From positions 1-64,000 of the forward strand of contig CACMHG010000007.1 in the NCBI GenBank assembly GCA_902613475.1: 64,000 nt of DNA. Reading direction: 5' to 3'. The notes under the pieces were generated by a model. The model worked only from the letters and a program-made list of their open reading frames with translations, made no database searches and was not told the origin of the DNA. Position 1 is the stretch's first letter. Every line of letters begins with the position of its first letter. Positions 11,694 through 18,997 of this stretch are shown one piece after another. Source of the DNA: K189A clade bacterium (GTDB lineage: Bacteria > Pseudomonadota > Gammaproteobacteria > Pseudomonadales > Azotimanducaceae). The translations under genes were made by a program, and so were the position numbers.

Positions 11694-13025
11694 ATGAGTG
11701 AGCAAGCCGATATCTCTGCAGAGAAGCAGAACGACACTGCACCAGAGCCGCGCACGCCATTGGCAACGGGCTCTGAACAAACGGGACCATTACCCGCAGC
11801 CAGTGATGTGGCATTAGAGGATATATTGCCGATCAATGCGCGTCTCTTTAGTGAGCATCGATGGCACGAGTATTTCGCCCGTTTGCGGGCGGAAGATCCG
11901 GTTCACTTCAACGAGACTGACATTGCAGGACGCTTTTGGTCTTTGACCCGCTACGAGGACATCAAAAAAGTCGATACAGACTGGAAAAATTTCAGCTCTG
12001 CGCACGGCATCGTGCTGGGTTTTCCCGTTGGCGCCGAGCTACCGGAGGGCATGCTCAATATGAGCACCTTTATTGCCATGGACCCGCCCACCCACGACGT
12101 TCAGCGCAAGACTGTCGCTGGCTCTGTGTCACCCACTAACTTGGGCAACATGGAGGCGTTAATACGTGAACGCACTTGCACCGTGCTGGACGCTTTGCCG
12201 GTAGGCGAGACCTTCGACTGGGTAGAAACTGTATCCATTGAGCTGACGACGATGATGCTGGCAACCCTGTTTGACTTTCCCTTTGAAGATCGCCGCAAAC
12301 TCACTCGTTGGTCGGATATTACCTTTGCGATTCCACAGCCTGGCGGCATCATTGAAAGCGCGCAGCAGCGACGTGATGAGTTGCTTGAGTGCCTTGAGTA
12401 CTTTCAGCGATTAAAGGCACAGCGTCTGGAGAATCCAGGCCACGATTTGGTTTCCATGATGGCCCACGGCAAGGACACCAAGGATCTATCGCCCATGGAG
12501 TACTTGGGCAATCTACTGCTGCTGATTGTCGGCGGTAACGATACCACCCGAAACACCATGTCTGGCAGCGTGTATGCCCTGAATCAATTTCCCGATGAAT
12601 TCACCAAACTTAAAGCGAACCCAGATCTGATCCCGCAGATGGTGGCAGAGGTGATTCGTTGGCAAACGCCCTTGGCCTACATGAGGCGCACAGCCAACCA
12701 CGACATTGAGATCGGCGGCAAGCAGATCAAGAAGAATGATCAAATCCTCATGTGGTATGCCAGCGGGAACCGCGACGACGCGGTATTTGAAGACCCCGAT
12801 CGACTTGATATCCAACGGCCAAATGCCCGACAGCATCTGTCTTTTGGCTTTGGTATTCATCGCTGCATGGGCAACCGCCTTGCTGAACTTCAGCTGCGCA
12901 TCTTGTGGGAAGAACTCCTACGGCGTTTTGACACCATTGAAGTGCAGGCGGAACCAGAGCGAACGTTCTCATCCTTTGTCAACGGCTACACCCAGATGCC
13001 GGTTGTCGTGACTCGCAGATCTTGA
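11694..13025 (+). CDS. Cytochrome P450, CYP153-like alkane/fatty acid hydroxylase
   Basis: Soluble class I P450 of 443 residues. The haem ligand is C391 in FGFGIHRCMG, the I-helix oxygen-activation motif is GGNDTT (280-285) and the K-helix ExxR is E319/R322 in EVIRWQTP. The GGNDTTRNTMSG and RWQTPLAYMRR stretches are, from memory, characteristic of CYP153 terminal alkane hydroxylases. That would give primary alcohols from medium-chain alkanes. The first 40 residues are polar and low in complexity. No ferredoxin or ferredoxin reductase gene is adjacent, so electron partners must lie elsewhere. GAGG lies upstream of the ATG. Confidence 0.85.
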   Translation: MSEQADISAEKQNDTAPEPRTPLATGSEQTGPLPAASDVALEDILPINARLFSEHRWHEYFARLRAEDPVHFNETDIAGRFWSLTRYEDIKKVDTDWKNFSSAHGIVLGFPVGAELPEGMLNMSTFIAMDPPTHDVQRKTVAGSVSPTNLGNMEALIRERTCTVLDALPVGETFDWVETVSIELTTMMLATLFDFPFEDRRKLTRWSDITFAIPQPGGIIESAQQRRDELLECLEYFQRLKAQRLENPGHDLVSMMAHGKDTKDLSPMEYLGNLLLLIVGGNDTTRNTMSGSVYALNQFPDEFTKLKANPDLIPQMVAEVIRWQTPLAYMRRTANHDIEIGGKQIKKNDQILMWYASGNRDDAVFEDPDRLDIQRPNARQHLSFGFGIHRCMGNRLAELQLRILWEELLRRFDTIEVQAEPERTFSSFVNGYTQMPVVVTRRS

Positions 13026-13046
13026 GAAGGGTTTTTCAAACTGCTT

Positions 13047-13070
13047 AAGGGGCGGCTTTTTCCGTCCCTT
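13047..13070 (+). terminator. Possible terminator hairpin after P450
   Basis: AAGGGGCGG (13047-13055) pairs with CCGTCCCTT (13062-13070), with one G-T pair and a 6-nt T-rich loop. It lies 22 bases after the P450 stop. Only one T follows the stem, so efficiency is doubtful. Confidence 0.35.
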
Positions 13071-13209
13071 TAGACTCTGGAATCTGCCTGCGGCCTGGCC
13101 GTTCCTACCTTCCATCCAGTTTTTTTGTCCGTTTGTCGGCAAAAAATGTCAGCGATCTCAGCCAAACCACTAAATGCACCTCGCCTTTTTGACAGCCGGG
13201 GAGTGATTC

Positions 13210-14508
13210 GTGATCAAGCAACTGGGTATCCGCGTTTTGGCAGCATGTCTGTTTCTGTGCCCATTATTTGGGGTGGCCGCAGATTCTGAGCAAACCTCGA
13301 CTCCCGGGCCTGGGTCATTGGAAGCTTTGCTGCAAAGTGCGCTTGAGGAGCACCCGCTTGTTGATGCTGGCAGGGCAGAGATCCGCTCCGCGGAGCAAGG
13401 GATTAAATCCGCGCGCTGGCAATTTTTTCCCACACCTGGAGTCGAGTATCAGCGAGCCTACGCAGATGACGCGGATCGCAACTTTCAGGGTGACGACTAA
13501 ACGGCGGTATTCAGCCTTGAACAACCGCTGTGGAGCGGCGGAAGGATCAGCGGTGGGCTCGCGAGCGCTCGCGCCGCTCTGGGTGTATCCCAGGCGTCTC
13601 TGCAGGAAAATCAGCGTGAATTGGCGCTTCGCGTCGTACAGGCCTATGGCGAGTGGCTAACGGCGTCGCTACAGAAAGAAACGCTCGAAACCAGCGAGCA
13701 GCGTCATCTAAAGTTGTTTGAGCGCGTGCGAAGGCGCATGGAAGGTGGGGTTTCAACGGGCAGCGACCTGCAGCTGGCGAGCGGGAGGCTGCAGTCGGTG
13801 AAGGCGGACCGCGCGGCAATCGAAGCAAGAGAGCGCAGTGCAATCGCCGTGCTTTCTGAGTTAAGCGGCCGCAGCTTGACGGTGTCCGAACTCGCCAACG
13901 CGCGCCGGAATCTTCCTCAAGAACTTGTGCTACTCGAGGCCAATCTCGTCAATAGCGCGTTGTCGCACTCTCCAAGCATCGAACGTGCGGATGCCGAGGT
14001 AGAAGCCGCGAGAGCCGAAATTAAGACCCGCCGCGCACAAACCCGTCCCGATGTGTTTCTGCGGTTCGAGCGCCAGTTCAATAATCTGCAGTTTGCAAAT
14101 CAAGGCCCCGACTCGCGCGTGCTTGTCGGCGTGAGAAGCCAGCTCGGTGCCGGTCTTTCAAGTTATTCAGGCATTGCAGAGGCGCAGGAAACAGTTTCGG
14201 CGGCCCTCGCATTTCGTCGTAGTGCCGAGCTCTCGATCCGTGAGCAAGTGCGCTCTGATCTGGCGTTGCTAAATTCTTTCGAAATTCGGTTGCCGGCGCT
14301 GCAGGAAGCAACTCGAACGGCAATAGAGATCTATGAGTCTTATCAACGCCAGTTTCTTACCGGTAGAAAAAGCTGGCTCGATGTTATGAATTCAGCCCGA
14401 GATCTGCAGCAGGCTCGACTGCAGCTAGTCGACGTCACCGCCGGCCACCTGACGCTTTCCTGGAGACTCTATGTGCTAGCCAACCCGCCACAGGCAATCG
14501 GCGGTTAG
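13210..14508 (+). pseudogene. TolC-family outer membrane efflux protein, interrupted by an in-frame stop
   Basis: Reads as a periplasm-spanning outer membrane channel of the TolC type, about 432 codons. A signal peptide (MIKQLGIRVLAACLFLCPLF, cut near GVAA) is followed by TolC-like repeats. A TAA at 13498-13500 stops the frame after 96 codons. Translation beyond it in the same frame continues the family pattern at once (TAVFSLEQPLWSGGR, then long coiled helices to 14508), so one codon change, not a frameshift, breaks the gene. GTG start at 13210 follows GGGGAG. There is no membrane fusion protein or inner-membrane pump beside it. It could be a real nonsense mutation, readthrough or a base-call error. 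Confidence 0.85.
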
Positions 14509-14515
14509 AATTTGC

Positions 14516-14974
14516 TCAATGACAGGCCTTACCCAAGGCCTTCAAGCGCCAATAGTTATAGGGCAGGGGAGCGAGAAATCCCGCCAGCAACATTAGCGGT
14601 ATCACTTCGAGGGTCAAAATAGCGCCACCCGTGACGGCCACATCGACTAGGTTCATGGCCAACTCCATACCGATCATCGAGATCAGTGACATGCCGATCG
14701 CCGTCTTTAGGGCTGCGTTAAAAGTCATCTGACGCAGCAGAATCAGGGTCTCAAGTGCAATTGAAGTCAAGAGACCATTGCAGATCGCAAGTGCCATGAT
14801 CGCCCAAACGGGCCAGGGGGTGCCTGTGTATTGGAAGTAGGCAATGGTACCTAGATCGCCAATAGAGCAGCCAAGCAAACACCAAAGCGTGTTAACAGAT
14901 GCCTGTCGCCATGTATGACGACAGCGCCAATGAAATGCGTCGGTGACGAATTGTTTTTCTAACGTATTGCTCAT
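14516..14974 (-). CDS. DUF4396-type membrane protein
   Basis: Membrane protein of 152 residues with about four hydrophobic segments. The GCSIGD motif at 35-40, the internal SLISMIGMELAMN stretch and the ending AGFLAPLPYNYW resemble the DUF4396 family as I recall it; function is unknown. ATG at 14974 is preferred because the family-like sequence begins just after it. An in-frame ATG at 15127 would make a 203-residue protein whose first 51 residues look non-coding and overlap the divergent lipoprotein gene. Confidence 0.65.
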   Translation of the reverse strand: MSNTLEKQFVTDAFHWRCRHTWRQASVNTLWCLLGCSIGDLGTIAYFQYTGTPWPVWAIMALAICNGLLTSIALETLILLRQMTFNAALKTAIGMSLISMIGMELAMNLVDVAVTGGAILTLEVIPLMLLAGFLAPLPYNYWRLKALGKACH

Positions 14975-15013
14975 TGCGCCATCTAACCGCCAAGGTGGAA
15001 TAAAGGTCAAGTT

Positions 15014-15038
15014 AGGTTGCAGTAAAAGCATGCAACCT
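15014..15038. promoter_or_regulatory. Inverted repeat in divergent intergenic region
   Basis: AGGTTGCA (15014-15021) and TGCAACCT (15031-15038) form a perfect 8-bp inverted repeat with a 9-bp spacer. It lies between the divergently read DUF4396 and lipoprotein genes, as expected for an operator of a dimeric regulator. No promoter hexamers can be placed with confidence. Confidence 0.35.
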
Positions 15039-15087
15039 TCGCCACGGGTGCTAACGTCACCACAGCTTAGCCCAAGAGGATGAGACC

Positions 15088-15717
15088 ATGCTGAAACACC
15101 CAATTTTGGCTTTAACGTTGTTCGCAACGTCCCTGATCGGTGCCGGTTGCGCCTCTTTCGGGCCCAGTGCTTACCTCAACGGTAGCGCCTTAGCTGCGAT
15201 CGATACCAGTCGAGGGTTCTGCGTTCATGAACCCAGCCTTGACCCCAAGCGCATCAATGCCAGCAAGGCCATAACGCAGCGCTTTGTCCGAGCAGGATTC
15301 GATACCTCCTGTAGTGATCAAAACTATGCCTTGGAGTGGTGGTTTGAATCGTCGGATCAACGTGTCGATCACTCCCACCTGCCTACCTTTTGTTCTGGGT
15401 ACGGTTATTGGCGAACCTGTACCGGTAGGCACGGGGCTACGCTAATTACCTATCATCGCACATTCCAGCTGGTGGTTCGTGAGGAGCCCACGGCGAGCAT
15501 GGGCGATATGGGCGATGACCCAGCAGAGGAAGCATATGCAGACCCGCGAGATGGCGCGGTGTGGGTGGCGCGTCTCGACAGCCGCGGTTCGAATACCGAT
15601 TACTCACGACTGATCCCCCAACTTATGCAGCCAATTTTGTTGAGCCTCGGCGATAATCGAGAGAACGAGCAGCTGCGATTGGTGCGACCGGACGAACAAG
15701 ACGCCCCGGCCGAGTAA
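15088..15717 (+). CDS. Predicted lipoprotein of unknown function
   Basis: A 209-residue exported protein with a lipobox ending at C21 (SLIGAGC). The mature part has a pattern of paired Cys (FCVH, TSCSD, FCSG, TCTGRHG), aromatic-rich strands and an acidic middle (MGDMGDDPAEE). The overall layout, with conversion of short beta segments near SDQNYALEWWF, weakly resembles DUF4136-type lipoproteins. I do not recognise it firmly and give no function. Likely held in the outer membrane. Divergent from the DUF4396 gene. Confidence 0.8.
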   Translation: MLKHPILALTLFATSLIGAGCASFGPSAYLNGSALAAIDTSRGFCVHEPSLDPKRINASKAITQRFVRAGFDTSCSDQNYALEWWFESSDQRVDHSHLPTFCSGYGYWRTCTGRHGATLITYHRTFQLVVREEPTASMGDMGDDPAEEAYADPRDGAVWVARLDSRGSNTDYSRLIPQLMQPILLSLGDNRENEQLRLVRPDEQDAPAE

Positions 15718-15752
15718 GCATCGCAACGATATCAGTCCGCTCGTTTCGGTAG

Positions 15753-16598
15753 TTAGGCAGTAGGTCGGCTGTTACCCAAAATAGACACGCGTTCCCCGTA
15801 GCGGCTCTCAGGATAGTAGTCCCAAACCGCATGGTGCTGTGTACAGCGGTTATCCCATAACGTCAGCGTATTTGGCTGCCAGGCCACTCGGCACGTCAGC
15901 CGATGGGTTTTACTGATGTGGTCGAAGAGCATATTCAGCAGCGCCTTGCTCTCAAAAGGATGCATATCTTTGATGTGGGAGGTAAAACCACTGTTCACGA
16001 ACAGGACTTTCTTGCCGGATTCTGGGTGGGTGACAATAACCGGGTGCTCGTTCCTCGGGTAAGCATCACCCTCAGGGGGAGCCACTTTGTAGTTGCCTAA
16101 ATAGGGTAGCGCTCCATCATGCACAGCCGTCAGGTTCGCCAGCAGCGATTTCATGGTGTCGCTGAGCAGATCATAGGCGAGGTACATGTTGGCGAATAAT
16201 GTGTCGCCGCCCCCATGCTCGGGTGTCTCTTTAATGTAAAGGGCCGACGCCATCGGGGGGATCTCGTCGCAGGTTACGTCCGTGTGCCAGCCGTTACCTG
16301 CCGTATATTTGGAGTCCTTTGTCGTCTTCACCCGCAGAATTTCGGGATCGCCACCGTAGCTATGCTGCATGGGGTGCACGTGAAGGGTGCCGAAGCGTCG
16401 GGCGAAGGCCTTATGTTGCTCCGCGTCGAGGTGTTGGTCGCGAAACACCAAAACCTTCCAGTCGAGCCAAGCCTGGTAAATCTCGCTGAACTGTTCGTTA
16501 GAAAGCTCGTCCGTGAGATCGATACCGCTTACCTGTGCACCGATATGCGGCGTCAGGCTGTCGACCTGAATAGATTCATAGCCAGTGACATGAGTCAT
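15753..16598 (-). CDS. TauD/TfdA family Fe(II)/2-oxoglutarate dioxygenase
   Basis: Non-haem iron dioxygenase of 281 residues. Iron ligands are H105 and D107 in GWHTDV and the distal H255 or H256 in QHHAVWDYY, with R266/R270 for 2-oxoglutarate. The ETPEHGGGDTLFANM stretch and LTLWDNRCTQH are typical of the family that oxidises taurine, alkyl sulfates or aryloxyacids, releasing sulfite, an aldehyde or similar. GGGGAGG lies just before the ATG. The alkyl sulfatase-like gene downstream makes an organosulfur role attractive, but that is inference. A second TauD-type gene lies at 48.1 kb. Confidence 0.92.
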   Translation of the reverse strand: MTHVTGYESIQVDSLTPHIGAQVSGIDLTDELSNEQFSEIYQAWLDWKVLVFRDQHLDAEQHKAFARRFGTLHVHPMQHSYGGDPEILRVKTTKDSKYTAGNGWHTDVTCDEIPPMASALYIKETPEHGGGDTLFANMYLAYDLLSDTMKSLLANLTAVHDGALPYLGNYKVAPPEGDAYPRNEHPVIVTHPESGKKVLFVNSGFTSHIKDMHPFESKALLNMLFDHISKTHRLTCRVAWQPNTLTLWDNRCTQHHAVWDYYPESRYGERVSILGNSRPTA

Positions 16599-16669
16599 AC
16601 CATTTCCTCCCCGATGAAGAGTCGGTTGTAGACGTTGACGATCAATAGGTCAAGTAAGGCCGCGTCTCG

Positions 16670-16675
16670 TATAAT
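16670..16675 (+). promoter_or_regulatory. Possible -10 element upstream of hotdog gene
   Basis: A consensus TATAAT occurs 37 bases before the ATG at 16712, in the gap between divergent genes. The region 17 bases upstream reads TAGGTCA and is a poor -35, so this is only a candidate. Confidence 0.3.
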
Positions 16676-16711
16676 CCGCGGTTTGTCGTTACAACATCCT
16701 AGGAGAGCCAT

Positions 16712-17455
16712 ATGCGGACGACGGTCGAAATTTCGGAGCAGTTTCAAGGTCCGCCCGGTCTGGGGAACGGCGGATATGTCAGCGGTATGCTAGCGAGCTA
16801 TCTACCCGATGCGATTGCTGCCCGGGGTATCGAATCCACGCTGCGTGCACCGACACCCCTAGATGTCCCGCTTGAAATCCTGCGAGAGGCCACAGGGGTT
16901 TCAGCGCATTCGGGTGATGTGCTGATTGGTGAGGCGATCCCGGCGGCGTTCGAGCTTAAGGTTCCACCTCCTCCCTCCTTCGATCAGGCACTGGCGGCAC
17001 AGGCCCACAGTCCAGCACTGGATCCCCATATCGAGAATGTGGTCTCCGGGGGGCTGGGGTTCCACCCGGTTTGTTTTTGCTGTGGCGCTGATGTGCCCAA
17101 GGGTGTTGGATTGAGAGTTTTTGCTGCCCCGGTTACTGGCTTTGAGGGCGTTGCTGCGGCTTGGCAACCGGATGCGGCGTTCCGCGATGACGCGGGAGTT
17201 TTGCCCACCTCTGTGGTTTGGGCGGCCTTGGATTGTCCCGGTCAGTTCGCTTACCTGGCTGACGATATTCGTACCGGTTTGCTGGGCCGCATGACGGCTA
17301 AAATTCTCGCCCCAGTGGTCGGTGACGTCTTTGTAATTACGGGTTGGCGCATCGCTGTCGAGGGAAACAAGCACTTTGCGGGAACAGCACTATTCGACAG
17401 CAACGGCCGATGCTGCGCTTATTCCAAGCAAGTCTGGATCGGTCGGCGAGATTGA
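16712..17455 (+). CDS. Hotdog/thioesterase-like protein
   Basis: Soluble 247-residue protein. FQGPPGLGNGGYVSG near the N-terminus is the oxyanion-helix pattern of acyl-CoA thioesterase-like hotdog proteins. A second block, CFCCGADVPKGVGLRV (about 114-129), has the C-x-x-CG...GL signature seen before thioesterase hotdog domains, so two hotdog halves may be present. TAGGAG precedes the ATG. It lies 156 bases ahead of the molybdo-hydroxylase operon on the same strand and could serve the same pathway by acting on an acyl-CoA. Substrate unknown. Confidence 0.62.
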   Translation: MRTTVEISEQFQGPPGLGNGGYVSGMLASYLPDAIAARGIESTLRAPTPLDVPLEILREATGVSAHSGDVLIGEAIPAAFELKVPPPPSFDQALAAQAHSPALDPHIENVVSGGLGFHPVCFCCGADVPKGVGLRVFAAPVTGFEGVAAAWQPDAAFRDDAGVLPTSVVWAALDCPGQFAYLADDIRTGLLGRMTAKILAPVVGDVFVITGWRIAVEGNKHFAGTALFDSNGRCCAYSKQVWIGRRD

Positions 17456-17610
17456 GCGTCGACCCAAGCTGCGTTAGTTCTTGGCGGACCGCAAATCAAT
17501 TTTCAGCACTGAGTAGTCGGCTGGGCAGAAATGCAGTTGGAGAGTGCACGGCGACGCATTTTCTGCGACTATTTTGAGGTGAAATTCACATAGGTAAAGA
17601 GGGGGAAACG

Positions 17611-18471
17611 ATGAGATACGCAACACCTGCATCCGCGAAAGAAGCCGCGGGTATGCTTAGTAAGGAGAAAGGCGCAGCCTTTCTGCTCGCAGGCGGTACG
17701 GACTTACTGGTGAAGTTGAAGATGGGAATGGTCGAACCGGACTTGGTTGTCGACATCAAACGTATTCCCAAGATTGATCAAATCCAAACGTCGGCCAAGG
17801 GCTTTGTCATTGGGGCGGCGGTGTCTGGCTCGATGATCGGGCAGCACAAGGGGCTCAGAGCCGCTTGGCCGGGAGTGGTAGAGGCGGCCAACCTGATCGG
17901 TTCGGACCAAATACAAGGTCGGGCAACACTCGTTGGCAATCTGTGCAATGCATCACCTGCCGCGGATAGCGTACCCGCCATGATTGCCGCCGGGGCAAAA
18001 GCGGTCATCGTTGGTCCGCAGAAGAAACGCACCGTACCGGTTGAAAAAGTGGTTCAAGGCCCTGGCAAGACCTGTCTTGGCAAGGGCGAAGTCATCGAGG
18101 CCATTACCCTACCAAAGCCCGAAGCCAGAACCGGCGATGCCTACTTGCGCTTTATCCCGCGCACGGAGATGGATATTGCCGTCGTCGGTGTAGCGATCAG
18201 TTTGAAGCTAGAGCGCGGCATCGTGAAAAAAGCCAAGGTGGCCCTGGGTGCGGTAGCGCCTACTGCCGTGGTCGTGCCCGGGGCAGCACGCGCCCTGGTG
18301 GGAAGCAAGCTTGATGAAGCAGCCTTAGAAAAGCTCGCCGCTGCCTGCAGCGCTGCCTGTAACCCAATCGATGACAAACGCGGAACCGTCGAGTACCGAA
18401 TCCGCGTTGCCGGTGTGCTCGCGAAGCGCGCGGCAAAGATTGCCTTTCAACGAGCCGGAGGTGCCCTATGA
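17611..18471 (+). CDS. Xanthine dehydrogenase family, FAD-binding subunit
   Basis: Medium subunit (286 residues) of a molybdenum hydroxylase. It carries the two FAD loops: LAGGTDLL (27-34) and GNLCNASPAAD (109-119). It passes electrons from the iron-sulfur subunit to FAD and an acceptor. AGAGGGGGAAA precedes the ATG. Its stop overlaps the start of the 2Fe-2S gene by 4 bases, which suggests coupled translation. Order FAD, FeS, Mo is that of coxMSL, but the large subunit lacks the CO dehydrogenase active-site loop, so the substrate is open. Confidence 0.93.
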   Translation: MRYATPASAKEAAGMLSKEKGAAFLLAGGTDLLVKLKMGMVEPDLVVDIKRIPKIDQIQTSAKGFVIGAAVSGSMIGQHKGLRAAWPGVVEAANLIGSDQIQGRATLVGNLCNASPAADSVPAMIAAGAKAVIVGPQKKRTVPVEKVVQGPGKTCLGKGEVIEAITLPKPEARTGDAYLRFIPRTEMDIAVVGVAISLKLERGIVKKAKVALGAVAPTAVVVPGAARALVGSKLDEAALEKLAAACSAACNPIDDKRGTVEYRIRVAGVLAKRAAKIAFQRAGGAL

Positions 18472-18962
18472 GTAACGCAACCCTAGTTTCAACGACGGTT
18501 AACGGCGACCCAGTCCAGTTCGCCTGCCCCACCGACGAGAGCCTGATGACAGCGCTGCGCAACCGCGTTGGCCTTACCGGCGTAAAAGAAGGCTGTGGTA
18601 CCGGTGATTGCGGTGCCTGTAGCGTCACCTTGGATGGCAGCTTGGTCTGCGCCTGTTTGGTGTTGGGTGTGGAGGCTGAAGGTCGCGAAGTGACGACTGT
18701 GGAAGGGCTGTCCCAAGACGGTGAACTGCATGTACTACAGCAAAAGTTCATCGATCATGCCGCGCTGCAGTGCGGTATTTGTACACCAGGATTCTTAGTG
18801 GCGGCAAAAACTCTGCTGGATCGCAATCCGAATCCGGATGAAACCGAAATCCGCTACGCCTTGGCAGGAAATCTTTGCCGATGCACCGGTTACGACAAAA
18901 TCGTGCGCGCTGTGCAAGATGCGGCAAAAGACATGCGCAAAGCCAACAAAAAGCGCCGTTAG
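18468..18962 (+). CDS. Xanthine dehydrogenase family, 2Fe-2S subunit
   Basis: Small subunit of 164 residues with two [2Fe-2S] clusters. The plant-type ferredoxin ligands are C43, C48, C51 and C63, and the second cluster has C102, C105, C137 and C139 in QCGICTPG and NLCRCTG, with exactly the usual spacings. It relays electrons from the molybdenum cofactor to FAD. The ATG lies inside the end of the FAD subunit gene. The last residues are very basic (KANKKRR). Confidence 0.96.
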   Translation: MSNATLVSTTVNGDPVQFACPTDESLMTALRNRVGLTGVKEGCGTGDCGACSVTLDGSLVCACLVLGVEAEGREVTTVEGLSQDGELHVLQQKFIDHAALQCGICTPGFLVAAKTLLDRNPNPDETEIRYALAGNLCRCTGYDKIVRAVQDAAKDMRKANKKRR

Positions 18963-18997
18963 GCCTCGGGTAAAGAAGGGATATAGGGAGAAAAACA

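Noticed and set aside
14975-15127. Longer N-terminus for the DUF4396 protein.
   Set aside because: The additional 51 residues are unlike the family and overlap the divergent lipoprotein gene; ATG 14974 is adequate.
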